From contig NZ_JPLA01000061.1 in the NCBI RefSeq assembly GCF_001010355.1, positions 1 through 34,157 on the forward strand: a stretch of 34,157 bases of DNA, given 5' to 3'. The notes below the pieces were generated by a model. That model was given only the letters and a program-made list of their open reading frames with translations, was not told the DNA's origin and did no database searches. The stretch comes from Dyella japonica DSM 16301. GTDB taxonomy: Bacteria > Pseudomonadota > Gammaproteobacteria > Xanthomonadales > Rhodanobacteraceae. Of this stretch, positions 15,799 to 26,844 are shown one piece after another. A program made the position numbers and the translations under genes. Numbering within the stretch: position 1 is the stretch's first letter; every line of letters starts with the position of its first letter.

Positions 15799-16090
15799 GT
15801 TGCGCCTCCTCTGGTACTTGCCGCAGACGCGGCTGGAATCGATGCGCCGGTCGCTTATGTCGTGGCCGACACACCTTTGAAAACTCCGGTATTGCGAAGG
15901 TTTTCCTCCGGCCTCCTCACCAAGTCGGGATAGTCACTATGCACCTCTGAAGTTGCCTGTGCGTTAGAAAGACCTTCACGCCTCAGACATGACAGCTTTC
16001 CCGTCGTTATCGACTTACCTATGAGTATGGGGACGCCTTTTTTGCCGCCAAGTTCCCGAGGCGCTTTGCCGCAGACGCGGGCAAACTCGT
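15799..16090 (-). other. Non-coding spacer between rpoN and hpf
   Basis: 292 bases with no credible ORF. It contains a 15-base direct repeat TTGCCGCAGACGCGG at 15818-15832 and 16066-16080, a TTTGCC/GGCAAA stem at its rpoN end, and the hpf ribosome site. The spacer is long enough for an independent hpf promoter. I searched by eye for a sigma-54 GG-N10-GC site and found none with correct spacing. Confidence 0.5.
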
Positions 16091-17569
16091 TCAGCCAGCG
16101 CGCTGGCGCTCGCTGGAGCTGGGAATGCGCATGGCTTCGCGGTATTTGGCGACGGTGCGTCGGGCAACCTGAATGCCCTTGCGATGCAGCTCCTCCGCGA
16201 TGGCCTGGTCGGACAGCGGCTTGCGCGGGTCCTCGGCATCGACCAGCTTGCGCAGCATGGCCTGGATGGCGGTGGCCGACGCGCTGCCACCGTCTTCGGT
16301 GGACACGCCGCTGGAGAAGAAATGCTTGAGTTCGAACGTGCCCCGCGGCGTATGGATGTATTTGCGGGTAGTTACACGTGAAATGGTCGATTCGTGCATG
16401 CCCACTTCCTCGGCCACTTCGCGCAGCACCAGGGGATGCATGGCTTCGGGGCCGTAATCGAGGAAGGCGCTCTGCCGGCGCACGATGGCCTCGGCCACCT
16501 TCAGCAGCGTCTCAGCGCGCGATTCCAGGCTCTTGATGAGCCAGCGCGCCTCCTGCAGCTGTCCGCGCATCCAACTGGCGTCGGTGCCGCGGGCCTGGGC
16601 GATCAGGCCGCAGTAGTGCTGGTTGAGTCCCAGCCGCGGCTGGCAATCGGGATTGAGACTGACCCGCCAGCGACCCACGTCCTTGCGTGCATAGACATCG
16701 GGCGCGACATATTCGACCGGCGTGACATCGAGCGCGGCGCCCGGGCGAGGATCGAGGCTGCGGATCAACACAGCTGCGGCGGCGGTATCGTCTTCACTCA
16801 CGCGCAGCTTGCGCGCGAGGCGTGCGATGTCGTTGCGCGCGAGCAGCTCCAGTTCGGTATCGACGATGCGCAGCGCCAGTTCGCGCTGCGGCGTGTCCGC
16901 ATCAAACTGCTCGAGCTGTACGCGCAGGCAGTCGCGCAAGTCGACGCTGGCCACGCCGGTGGGATCGAAGCGCTGCAGCATGTGGCGCACATACTCCACT
17001 TCCGCTTCGGTCGCCCTGATGTCGGTGGGCAGGGCCGCGATCAGCGACTCCATGCTTTCGGTGAGATAGCCGTCCGGATTGAGCGCGTCGATCAGCACCG
17101 TGGCGATGGTGCGATCGCGCGCGCTCATATGCGTCAGGTTGAGCTGCCACAGCAGATGTTCCTGCAGTGTTTCCTGCGCGGCGCTCTGCGGCTCGAAGCC
17201 GTCTTCGTCGGCGTTGTTGTTGCGCGAGGAGGCGCCGCTGAGCGAGAAGTCGACCGGATCGTCGCTGCCGCCGTCACGCTCCACATCGCCCCATTCGGGC
17301 GCTTCGGCGTCATCGACGGTATCGCTGCTGCTGCTGGAGCTGGACGAGCTGACCGGGATCGCATCCATCGGCGGCTCGGACTCGCGTTCGTCACCCTCGA
17401 GATTGTCGGGATTGTCGTCGGCGAACTCGAGCAGGGGATTGCTTTCGGCGATCTGACGCAGCTCGGCCTCAAGCTCAAGCTGCGACAGCTGCAGGAGGCG
17501 GATGGCCTGCTGCAACTGTGGTGTCAGCGTGAGCTGCTGATTGAGGCGAAACTGCAGTCCGGGTTTCAT
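16091..17569 (-). CDS. rpoN: RNA polymerase sigma-54 factor
   Basis: A 492-residue sigma-54. Region I is the glutamine- and leucine-rich N-terminus LNQQLTLTPQLQQAIRLLQLSQLELE that contacts activators. Region II (about 45-130) is acidic and unusual in holding nine serines in a row. Then come the core-binding region, HTH, and the RpoN box ARRTVAKYREAMRIPSS close to the C-terminus. It recognises GG/GC -24/-12 promoters and needs AAA+ activators. It lies downstream of lptB, 123 bases away, as in E. coli. Confidence 0.96.
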   Translation of the reverse strand: MKPGLQFRLNQQLTLTPQLQQAIRLLQLSQLELEAELRQIAESNPLLEFADDNPDNLEGDERESEPPMDAIPVSSSSSSSSSDTVDDAEAPEWGDVERDGGSDDPVDFSLSGASSRNNNADEDGFEPQSAAQETLQEHLLWQLNLTHMSARDRTIATVLIDALNPDGYLTESMESLIAALPTDIRATEAEVEYVRHMLQRFDPTGVASVDLRDCLRVQLEQFDADTPQRELALRIVDTELELLARNDIARLARKLRVSEDDTAAAAVLIRSLDPRPGAALDVTPVEYVAPDVYARKDVGRWRVSLNPDCQPRLGLNQHYCGLIAQARGTDASWMRGQLQEARWLIKSLESRAETLLKVAEAIVRRQSAFLDYGPEAMHPLVLREVAEEVGMHESTISRVTTRKYIHTPRGTFELKHFFSSGVSTEDGGSASATAIQAMLRKLVDAEDPRKPLSDQAIAEELHRKGIQVARRTVAKYREAMRIPSSSERQRAG

Positions 17570-17692
17570 GCCAGCCGGTCAGGATGAACGTGAAGGTCAT
17601 CCTAACTCTTGCCTCCCGGGTCGGCCATAGGTCGAAGGCGAATTCGCGTACTACCTCAGATTTAGCCCTGACGGTCGGCTGTTCCGCAGTCG

Positions 17693-18411
<719 letters not shown>

Positions 18412-18412
<1 letters not shown>

Positions 18413-19026
18413 CAGTGGCCCTCGGCCGGTTTCGTGGCCGGTTGCGGCGGCGTGCCCGGCTTCGGCGGCGTGGCGGCCGGAGCCGGAGCCCCCGCGGGCT
18501 TCTGCTTGGGCAGGATCACACCGTGCACCAGGCCATCGCCGGCCGCTTCACCGGTGATCAGCGAGGTCTGCGTGTTGTAGACCAGCTTGTCGCCATGAAA
18601 CTCACCGCGACCCTGCTGGCGCACCACGGCGTTGCCGGTGAGCACGGCAATGCCGTTGATGTTGTCGTAGTCCAGCTGCAAGGCGTCGCCCTGCATCAGG
18701 TTGCCGGCGTCGTCGAGCTGCTCGATATGGGCCAGGTTGCCGGTCACGACGGCACGTGCGACCTGGGTGTCGGCATCCAGGTACAGCTTGGCCACGGCGC
18801 CGGTCAGCTTCATCGTGCCCTGGGTGGCCACGACATTGCCGGTGAGGGTGGTGACCGTGTTGGGCGCGTTGAACCCGTCCATGGACTTGGACGAGAAGTT
18901 CATCGGCTGATTGCGGTCATCCTGCTTGGCCAGCGCCGGCTGCAGGATGAGCAGTCCCAGGCCCAGCAGGGCGAGGTGCAGCTTGAGACTTCTTGGGTCG
19001 CGGCGGAAACGAGCCGGTGACTTCAT
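18412..19026 (-). CDS. lptA: LptA, periplasmic LPS transport protein
   Basis: A 204-residue periplasmic protein forming the beta-jellyroll bridge between LptC and LptD. The signal peptide runs from [15 protein letters not shown] to the LILQPALA cleavage region (about residue 33). The OstA-type repeats are visible in [19 protein letters not shown] and [20 protein letters not shown]. The last 30 residues are a proline/alanine-rich tail ([20 protein letters not shown]) not part of the fold. Its first 37 codons are out of frame with the end of lptC, overlapping by 110 bases. Confidence 0.93.
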
Positions 19027-19585
19027 CGAACAGCTCCAGATGATTGGTGTTGAGGTTGGCACGCATGCCCACCCCGTTAAGTGTACGTGCGCCTTGCTTC
19101 ATATGCGCTGGGGCATCCGTCACCATTCGGTTTTCTTTTGGCCAGGCGGTGACGTCGGAGGTGTGCATTTCGGCCGCATCCGTCAGGGCAAAGGCCGCCC
19201 GGTGCATATAGACCGGGCCCTGCAGCTTGAGCAGGGTGCCGCTTTTGTCGACCCAGGCGTACAGCGACTTGCCCAGCCAGGGCGGCACGCCGGCCTCGTT
19301 GGAGGGCAGGGTGAAATCGGGCGTGTTGATGTACAGCGACTCGTCGTTCTCGCGGCGCTCCAGGTGCGGGGCGACCATCTCGAAGCTCGGCAGGCCGTCC
19401 ACGTCATAGGACCACAGCTGGAAGTTGGTCAGCGTATAGCCCGAACGCGGCGGTCCGACGAACTCGCTGACCTTGGGCGCGGGCGCCAGCGCCCAGTACA
19501 GCAGCTGCGCGCCGCCGGTGGCCAGGCCGATCAGCACGATCGCCACCGGGAGGCCCCGGTCGCGCAGATAGGATCGCAGGCTCAC
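18917..19585 (-). CDS. lptC: LptC, LPS export inner-membrane anchor protein
   Basis: A 222-residue bitopic protein linking LptB2FG to LptA. One N-terminal membrane segment (about 11-31, LPVAIVLIGLATGGAQLLYWAL) precedes a periplasmic OstA-like domain with PDFTLPSNEAGVPPW and [17 protein letters not shown]. The GTG start at 19585 overlaps the kdsC stop as GTGA. The E. coli protein has 191 residues; this one has an extra basic and Pro/Ala/Gly tail after VTGSF, encoded within the lptA signal-peptide region. Confidence 0.9.
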   Translation of the reverse strand: MSLRSYLRDRGLPVAIVLIGLATGGAQLLYWALAPAPKVSEFVGPPRSGYTLTNFQLWSYDVDGLPSFEMVAPHLERRENDESLYINTPDFTLPSNEAGVPPWLGKSLYAWVDKSGTLLKLQGPVYMHRAAFALTDAAEMHTSDVTAWPKENRMVTDAPAHMKQGARTLNGVGMRANLNTNHLELFDEVTGSFPPRPKKSQAAPRPAGPGTAHPAAGAGQAG

Positions 19586-20121
19586 TGCCAGCGCTCCCGC
19601 TCGGCGTCGCTCTTGCCCTGCGCATGCAGGATCAGGTCGCAGACCTCGCGGGCCGCGCCCTGGCCGCCACCCAGGCGGGTGCGCCAATGCGAACGCTCAG
19701 CCACCCAGGGATGGGCGTTGGCCACCGCGACGGCCAGGCCGGCGATGGCCATGGCGGGCAGATCCGGCAGGTCGTCGCCGACGAAGGCCGCCTGTTCCGG
19801 CGCCAGGTTCAGCGCTTCCAGCAACTGCTCGAGGCAGGCGCGCTTGTCGCCCTGGCCCTGGTAGACGTGAGCGATGTCCAGTTCCTCCGCGCGCAGCGCC
19901 ACCGGGTGGCTGATACGGGCGGAAATGATCGCGACCTGCACGCCGTGGCCCATCAGCAGTTTCAGGCCCAGGCCGTCATGCACGTGGAAGACCTTGGTTT
20001 CACGGCCGTCTTCGGCGTACCACAGGCGGCCGTCCGTCAGGGTGCCGTCCACATCGAACACGACGAGGCGGATCTTGGCGGCACGGTCAAGCACGTCGGC
20101 GGGGAGGTCAGCCAGATACAT
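19582..20121 (-). CDS. kdsC: KdsC, 3-deoxy-D-manno-octulosonate-8-phosphate phosphatase
   Basis: HAD-superfamily phosphatase that releases Kdo from Kdo-8-phosphate for LPS core synthesis. VFDVDGTLTDG carries the nucleophile and acid aspartates, HVHDGLGLKLL and VGDDLPDLPAM are motif regions, and short C0-type (capless) architecture fits tetrameric KdsC. I chose the ATG at 20121 (179 residues); a TTG at 20142 would add MPTPTTP. Neither has a strong ribosome site, so coupling to kdsD across about 100 bases is possible. It overlaps lptC by 4 bases. Confidence 0.94.
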   Translation of the reverse strand: MYLADLPADVLDRAAKIRLVVFDVDGTLTDGRLWYAEDGRETKVFHVHDGLGLKLLMGHGVQVAIISARISHPVALRAEELDIAHVYQGQGDKRACLEQLLEALNLAPEQAAFVGDDLPDLPAMAIAGLAVAVANAHPWVAERSHWRTRLGGGQGAAREVCDLILHAQGKSDAERERWQ

Positions 20122-20222
20122 GGGAGTCGTCGGAGTCGGCAAAAGGGCGGGGTGGCGATACCGTCAAACGCCGTTGGGCGCAGACGGTGCACGCGAGTAT
20201 GGATATCAGCCGAGCCTTTCGA

Positions 20223-21233
20223 TCAGACCACACGGGCGCGGAGCAGATCGTGAATGTTAAGCGCTCCCACCACCTGCTGCTTGTCGTTGACCACCAGCAG
20301 CGCGTGAATCTGGTGCTTTTCCATCAACTGGGCGGCCTCGATGGCCAGCTTGTCCGCGCCGATGGTCTTGGGGCCGCGGGTCATCAGCTCGGCGACGGTG
20401 GCGCCGCGCAGGTCCAGGTCGTCGTCGTCCAGCGCTCGGCGCAGGTCGCCGTCGGTGAACACGCCGAGCAGGTGGTGATCGGCGTCGACCACGGCGGTCA
20501 TGCCCAGGTGCTTGCGCGTCATTTCCATCAGGGCCTGGGTCAGCGAGGCGTTCGGCGGTACGGCAGGAATGCCTTCGCCGGTGTGCATCACATCGCTGAT
20601 GTGCAGCAGCAGGCGACGGCCGAGGCTGCCCGCGGGATGGGAGCGGGCAAAGTCTTCGGAGGTGAAACCGCGCGCCTCCAGCAGTGCGATCGCCAGCGCA
20701 TCGCCCATGACCAGGGCGGCGGTGGTGCTGGCTGTCGGCGCCAGACCCAGCGGGCAGGCTTCGGCGGCGATACTGGCGTCCAGATGCACATTGGCCTGGT
20801 CGGCCAGCGACGAATTCGCGTTGCCCGTGATCGCAATCAAGGGAATGCCCTGGCGCTTGATCACCGGCAGGATGAACAGCACCTCGTCGGTTTCGCCCGA
20901 GTTGGACAAGGCCAGCACGATGTCCTGCGGCAGGATCATGCCCAGGTCGCCGTGGCTGGCTTCACCCGGATGCACGAAGAACGCGGGCGTGCCGGTGGAG
21001 GCCAGCGTGGCGGCGATCTTGCGGGCCACGTGGCCCGACTTGCCCATGCCGGTGACCACCACGCGGCCCGCGCAGCTCATGATGAGCCGGCAGGCTTCCA
21101 CGAATTCAGGGCCGATGCGCGGCTCCAGGGCGCGGATGGTCGCCGCCTCGGTGGCGATCACGGTGCGCGCGCTTTGCACAATGGCGTCGGCGTTGATCGC
21201 AAGCGGGTTGGCTGGGGCGACGTAGGCGTTCAT
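20223..21233 (-). CDS. kdsD: KdsD, arabinose-5-phosphate isomerase
   Basis: A 336-residue isomerase converting ribulose-5-phosphate to arabinose-5-phosphate, the first Kdo-pathway step. The SIS domain holds RVVVTGMGKSGHVARKIAATLASTGTPAFFVHP and LSNSGETDEVL; two CBS domains follow from about residue 205 (HISDVMHTGEGIP and VAELMTRGPKTIG). The ATG at 21233 has GAGGA upstream. It is first of the minus-strand kdsD-kdsC-lptC-lptA-lptB-rpoN series, and its promoter must lie in 21234-21487, shared with ibaG. Confidence 0.95.
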   Translation of the reverse strand: MNAYVAPANPLAINADAIVQSARTVIATEAATIRALEPRIGPEFVEACRLIMSCAGRVVVTGMGKSGHVARKIAATLASTGTPAFFVHPGEASHGDLGMILPQDIVLALSNSGETDEVLFILPVIKRQGIPLIAITGNANSSLADQANVHLDASIAAEACPLGLAPTASTTAALVMGDALAIALLEARGFTSEDFARSHPAGSLGRRLLLHISDVMHTGEGIPAVPPNASLTQALMEMTRKHLGMTAVVDADHHLLGVFTDGDLRRALDDDDLDLRGATVAELMTRGPKTIGADKLAIEAAQLMEKHQIHALLVVNDKQQVVGALNIHDLLRARVV

Positions 21234-21487
21234 GCGTCCTCGAAAAGTCCTGCGGTTTCCCGACATAACCCTGAATGGGCATCAGTAGACGGGAAACTAC
21301 GGTGTATCAATAGGTTGTGGGTGATCGGCGGCTCAATTCAGAAGGCGCCGATAGCACGTGTCGTTTCTGCGACAGAGGTTTTCCATTAACATGGCATATT
21401 CGCATTTTAACGTCATAGTCGCTGCCATTGGGTTCGGTTCCTGACCGGATCGGCGGCGCTGACCCCCATCAAGCAAGTGGAAAAACC

Positions 21488-23030
<1,543 letters not shown>

Positions 23031-23048
23031 GGGCAGGAGTGAGGGAAG

Positions 23049-23145
23049 AGGAGTGAGAAGTGAGAGTGGTTTCTCTCACTTCTCCTGACAGCGCGGGCAA
23101 GTGAAGAAGGCTATGGCCTGAGAGTGGTTTCTCTCACTCCTCTCT
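23049..23145. terminator. Two tandem CT-rich hairpins between convergent murA and DUF3108 genes
   Basis: A 20-base unit TGAGAGTGGTTTCTCTCACT occurs twice (23061-23080 and 23119-23138). Each folds as GAGAG/CTCTC around TGGTTT. The first extends to a 12-bp stem GAGAAGTGAGAG/CTCTCACTTCTC. The ends of the gap also pair (GAGGAGTGAGA with TCTCACTCCTC). They probably act as a bidirectional terminator, without a long T-tract. Confidence 0.6.
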
Positions 23146-23157
23146 TCTATTCACTCA

Positions 23158-23874
23158 CTACTGCCCCTTAAAGCTCACCAGCTGCAATTCCAGATTGCCG
23201 CCATCGCTCTGCGACAGCTTCACCGGCACCGGATATTTCTGCGGGGCATACCAGGCGTTGAAGCTGTTCTGGTCGCTGCTGCGCACCACGCGTTCGGCCT
23301 GGAAACTGCCGGCAGGCACCTTCACCGCTTCCTTGCCGGCGACCTTGAATTCCTGGGTCTCGACATTGCGCTTCACGGCGACCGGCAGCGACACCGACTG
23401 CTTGCCAGCGCGGAGGGCGAGGCCGAGTGCGTACGAGGTGGTGTTGCGATCGACCATGCCTGGTGCGCTGGGGTAGGTCATCGGTCCCTTGCCTTCGTCC
23501 ACCGTCACCTGGCCGCTGGTCCAGTTCACGTCGGTGTGGCGCTGCTTGTTCTTGAACCCTGCGTCCATCTTGTAGTCGTAGCTGACGGTTTCCGGCGCAC
23601 CGTTGTTCCAGCGGAACGTGGTGGTTTCATTGGAGTTGGCGCCCAGCGCCGCGGCGATGCCGCCGGTGCCCTTGATCTGGTTGCTGTACACCCACTGGCC
23701 ATTGCCGGCGGGCTTGAGCGAGACCACCGCCTCACCGATCACCTGGCCACCTTGCGAGACCTGGTAGGTCGCGGTGAACGGGGTCGGGGCCGGTGCCGCC
23801 GCAAACGCGGCCGTCGTGGAAAGGGCCAGCGCGAGACCGGCTGCGAACGTGCGGAGGGAGTGGGATGAGGTCAT
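23158..23874 (-). CDS. DUF3108 domain-containing exported protein
   Basis: A 238-residue secreted or periplasmic protein. The signal peptide is clear (basic SSHSLRTFAAG, hydrophobic LALALSTTAAFA, cleavage after AFA about residue 26). The mature part is a beta-rich DUF3108 domain with FTATYQVSQGGQVIGEAVVSL near the N-terminus and a Pro-rich end of unknown role. Its function is not established. It is cotranscribed with purN in this orientation, with 55 bases between, as often seen in this order for the family; the link to purine synthesis is probably only positional. Confidence 0.85.
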   Translation of the reverse strand: MTSSHSLRTFAAGLALALSTTAAFAAAPAPTPFTATYQVSQGGQVIGEAVVSLKPAGNGQWVYSNQIKGTGGIAAALGANSNETTTFRWNNGAPETVSYDYKMDAGFKNKQRHTDVNWTSGQVTVDEGKGPMTYPSAPGMVDRNTTSYALGLALRAGKQSVSLPVAVKRNVETQEFKVAGKEAVKVPAGSFQAERVVRSSDQNSFNAWYAPQKYPVPVKLSQSDGGNLELQLVSFKGQ

Positions 23875-23929
23875 GGGGACCTCAGTCTACGGGCCGTTCC
23901 TGAACGACTTGTAGAGGGCTGGAAAACGT

Positions 23930-24598
23930 TCAGTCAACCAAAGCGCCATGGCGCAGTTGCAGCGGCGTATCGAGCAGCTTGCCGTCCAGCGCCACGCGGT
24001 TGGGCGCGATCAGGTCCAGGCGTTGCTCGGCGATCAGCTTCAGCACGGCTGGCAGCAATTGGTGTTCGAAGGTGAGCAGGCGCTGGGCGAGCTGGCCTTC
24101 GTCGTCACCGGGCTGGATCGCGATGCGCGCCTGCGCGATCACCGGGCCGCCATCGAGTTCGGCCGTCACGTAGTGCACGCTGGCACCGTGTTCCGCGTCG
24201 CCCGCTTCAAGCGCACGGCGATGCGTGTGCAGGCCGCGATACTTGGGCAGCAGCGACGGGTGGACGTTGATCATGCGACCGACCCACGGTGCGAGCGCCT
24301 CGCCATCGATGATGCGCATGAAGCCGGCGAGCACGAGCACCTGCGCGCCGCTGGCGTCGAGGCGCCGGAACAGCTCGAAGTCGAAGTCGCGCCGGTTGGC
24401 GAAATCCTTCGGATTCAGCGTGAAGGTCGGGATGCACGCATCCTTGGCCAGCTGCAGCGCGCCTGCGTTGGGCTTGTCGCTGCCCACCACCACGAAGTCG
24501 ACCGGCAACACGCCCGCATCGCGGGCGACGATCAGGGCTTGCAGGTTGCTGCCGCGCCCGGAGGCGAGCACGGCGACGCGAAGACGCGGAGCAGTCAC
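23930..24598 (-). CDS. purN: PurN, phosphoribosylglycinamide formyltransferase
   Basis: A 222-residue folate-dependent GAR transformylase, third step of purine synthesis. AVLASGRGSNLQALI binds the phosphoribosyl group, and NVHPSLLPKYRGLHTHRRALEAG with the later ELDGGPVIAQ carries the catalytic Asn, His and Asp. The start is GTG at 24598, 4 bases after the purM stop codon, so the two are coupled. No ATG is available at a suitable place. Confidence 0.96.
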   Translation of the reverse strand: MTAPRLRVAVLASGRGSNLQALIVARDAGVLPVDFVVVGSDKPNAGALQLAKDACIPTFTLNPKDFANRRDFDFELFRRLDASGAQVLVLAGFMRIIDGEALAPWVGRMINVHPSLLPKYRGLHTHRRALEAGDAEHGASVHYVTAELDGGPVIAQARIAIQPGDDEGQLAQRLLTFEHQLLPAVLKLIAEQRLDLIAPNRVALDGKLLDTPLQLRHGALVD

Positions 24599-24602
24599 GA
24601 AC

Positions 24603-25631
24603 TCAACCGATGTGCACGCGCTCGTCGCCCTGGGCGGGCACGATTTCGCCGATCACCGAACTGGCCAGGCCGTGCTTGGCGAGCAGGGCGCTGGCAGCAT
24701 CGACGGCGTCGCGCGGCAGGATGACGGTGAAGCCGACGCCGCAGTTGAACGTGCGCCACATTTCCTCGCGCGCCACATTGCCTTCGCGCATCAGCCACTC
24801 GAACACCGGCGGCAGCACGATGGCGGCCGCATCGATGTGGATGCCAAGGTTTTCGGGCACCACGCGGATGATGTTTTCCTTCAGGCCGCCACCCGTGATG
24901 TGGGCCATGCCATGCACCGGCTGGTTCTTCAGCAGATCCAGCATCGGCTTCACGTAGATGGTGGTCGGCGCCATCAGCGCGTCGGCCAGGGTGACGCCGC
25001 CAAGGTCCAGATCCAGCGGATTGCCGGCGCGCTCGAGAATCTTGCGGATCAGCGAGTAGCCGTTGGAATGCGGACCGGAAGAGGCCACGCCCAGGATCAC
25101 GTCGCCGGCCACGATGGCGTTGCCGCTGAGCAGCTGCGACTTTTCCACGGCGCCGACAGTAAAGCCACCGAGGTCGTATTCGCCCGGCGGATACATATCG
25201 GGCATTTCAGCCGTTTCGCCGCCGATCAGCGCGCAGCCGGCCAGCTCGCAGCCCTTGGCGATGCCGCCGACTACGGCCACGGTGGTGTCCACGTCCAGCT
25301 TGCCGGTGGCGAAGTAGTCGAGGAAGAACAGCGGTTCGGCGCCCTGCACCAGCACGTCGTTCACGCACATGCCGACCAGGTCGATGCCGATGGTGTCGTG
25401 GCGACCCAGCTGCTGGGCCAGCTTCAGCTTGGTGCCCACGCCGTCGGTGCCGGAGACCAGCACCGGCTCCTTGTACTTGCCCGACAGGTCGAACAGGCCG
25501 CCGAAACCGCCCAGGCCGCCCATCACTTCGGGGCGGGAGGTGCGCTTGACCAGCGGCTTGATGCGTTCGACCACGGCATTGCCTGCGTCGATATCGACGC
25601 CAGCGGCGCGGTAGGTGAGTGCGTCGGACAT
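24603..25631 (-). CDS. purM: PurM, phosphoribosylformylglycinamidine cyclo-ligase
   Basis: A 342-residue AIR synthetase (E. coli 345), closing the imidazole ring. Blocks include [39 protein letters not shown] and [10 protein letters not shown], followed by [13 protein letters not shown] and [17 protein letters not shown]. The ATG at 25631 lacks a clear Shine-Dalgarno sequence. It precedes purN, as in most gammaproteobacteria. The 148-base gap to the divergent DUF2066 gene must hold both promoters; I saw no convincing PurR box. Confidence 0.96.
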   Translation of the reverse strand: MSDALTYRAAGVDIDAGNAVVERIKPLVKRTSRPEVMGGLGGFGGLFDLSGKYKEPVLVSGTDGVGTKLKLAQQLGRHDTIGIDLVGMCVNDVLVQGAEPLFFLDYFATGKLDVDTTVAVVGGIAKGCELAGCALIGGETAEMPDMYPPGEYDLGGFTVGAVEKSQLLSGNAIVAGDVILGVASSGPHSNGYSLIRKILERAGNPLDLDLGGVTLADALMAPTTIYVKPMLDLLKNQPVHGMAHITGGGLKENIIRVVPENLGIHIDAAAIVLPPVFEWLMREGNVAREEMWRTFNCGVGFTVILPRDAVDAASALLAKHGLASSVIGEIVPAQGDERVHIG

Positions 25632-25779
25632 GGGGGCAACCCGGCGGGGAGAAACGACAAATTGTAGCAGCGTAGGGGCATCGTTTCCTGAGTGGGGACG
25701 CCGAACCGGGACATCTTCGATGGACGCTAGGGGGCGGATTGGGCAGACTTCCGGCGTCCCCCACCGGATTTCGGTCCCC

Positions 25780-26760
25780 ATGCGCCTGTCCCGCCTGCTG
25801 CTCGTCTGTTTCATGCTGGGCCTCGCCCCGCTGCTGTCCGTGCATGCGCAGGGGCAGGTGTCGCCGTACACCGTGGTGGTTTCCGTGGCCGATACCAGCG
25901 ACGCTGCCCGCAACAATGCCTTTGGCGACGCCCTGGCCCAGGTGCTGGCGCGCACGTCCGGCGGCCAGGACCTGAGCGCCAAGCCGGGCTACGCCGATGT
26001 GCTCAAGGGCGCCTCGGGCATCGTCCAGCAGTATCAGTACCAACGGGCTGCCACCGGCATGGCCCTGCAGGTCACCTTCGATCAGGCCGCCGTGCAGCGC
26101 GCTGTGTCTCAGATGGGCGTGTCCGGCGGCGGTTCCCGTCCGCCGGTGCTGCTGGTGGTGCGCGATGAGGACGGCAGCGTGCTCACCCGCGATGCGCTGT
26201 CCGCGCTGACCCAGACCGTTGCCGCCAAGGGCTACAGCACGGTGCTGGCCGACCCGGCCAAGACCGGCGATACGCCGAACCTGACCAGCGCCGAGCCCGA
26301 CCAGGTGGCCGCCATGGCGCGCCAGTACAAGACCGGCCTGATGCTGCTGGGCCAGGTTCATGGCAATGCCGCGGACTGGGTGCTGGTCTCGGGTGGCGCC
26401 CAGCAGAAGTGGAGCACGCAGGGCGCCAACGTCGCTGCCGCGCTCACCGATGCGGGCAACGGCCTGGTCGATCGCCTCGGCAAGCAGCTCAATGTGATCG
26501 GTTCGGTGACGGTCGACGGCAAGCTGTGGGTGTCGCAGATCAATTCGGCCATGGACTACGCCAACCTCGTGGCCGTCCTGCGTGCCGATCCCAATGTGCG
26601 CCAGGTGACCACGCTGAGCGCGCAGGGCGATGGCATGTTGTTCGCGGTGAAGTCCAGCCTGCCGATGGACGCCTTGGGCAATAGCCTTGCCGCCGGCGGC
26701 CGTGTCCTGCGCGGCCCCTCGCACACCGAGGCGGATGCCAGCCTGCGCTGGGTCCACTGA
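25780..26760 (+). CDS. DUF2066 domain-containing exported protein
   Basis: A 326-residue protein with a signal peptide ([19 protein letters not shown], cleavage after SVHA about residue 23). The mature part matches the DUF2066 pattern: [29 protein letters not shown], then [23 protein letters not shown] and [16 protein letters not shown]. Its function is unknown. The gene is often located between purM and the permease gene perM in Gammaproteobacteria, as here. The ATG at 25780 lacks a strong ribosome site; frames extending upstream have no support. Confidence 0.85.
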   Translation: MRLSRLLLVCFMLGLAPLLSVHAQGQVSPYTVVVSVADTSDAARNNAFGDALAQVLARTSGGQDLSAKPGYADVLKGASGIVQQYQYQRAATGMALQVTFDQAAVQRAVSQMGVSGGGSRPPVLLVVRDEDGSVLTRDALSALTQTVAAKGYSTVLADPAKTGDTPNLTSAEPDQVAAMARQYKTGLMLLGQVHGNAADWVLVSGGAQQKWSTQGANVAAALTDAGNGLVDRLGKQLNVIGSVTVDGKLWVSQINSAMDYANLVAVLRADPNVRQVTTLSAQGDGMLFAVKSSLPMDALGNSLAAGGRVLRGPSHTEADASLRWVH

Positions 26761-26844
26761 TGCGACGGCGGCGCGAGCCGCCTCATGCGTGCGCCAGCCT
26801 GGATCCGGCGCGCGTCTCTTTCCGCACTTCTCATGGGATGAGCC

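Noticed and set aside
13549..15933. Long plus-strand open frame (794 codons) across the PTS region
   Set aside because: It is antisense to rapZ, hprK and hpf, all well-recognised genes. Its translation is His/Gln/Arg/Gly-rich with no domain, the usual product of a high-GC shadow frame.
15799..16090. Sigma-54 promoter for hpf
   Set aside because: A GGCA...TGC pair exists on the minus strand, but the distance between GG and GC is wrong for sigma-54.
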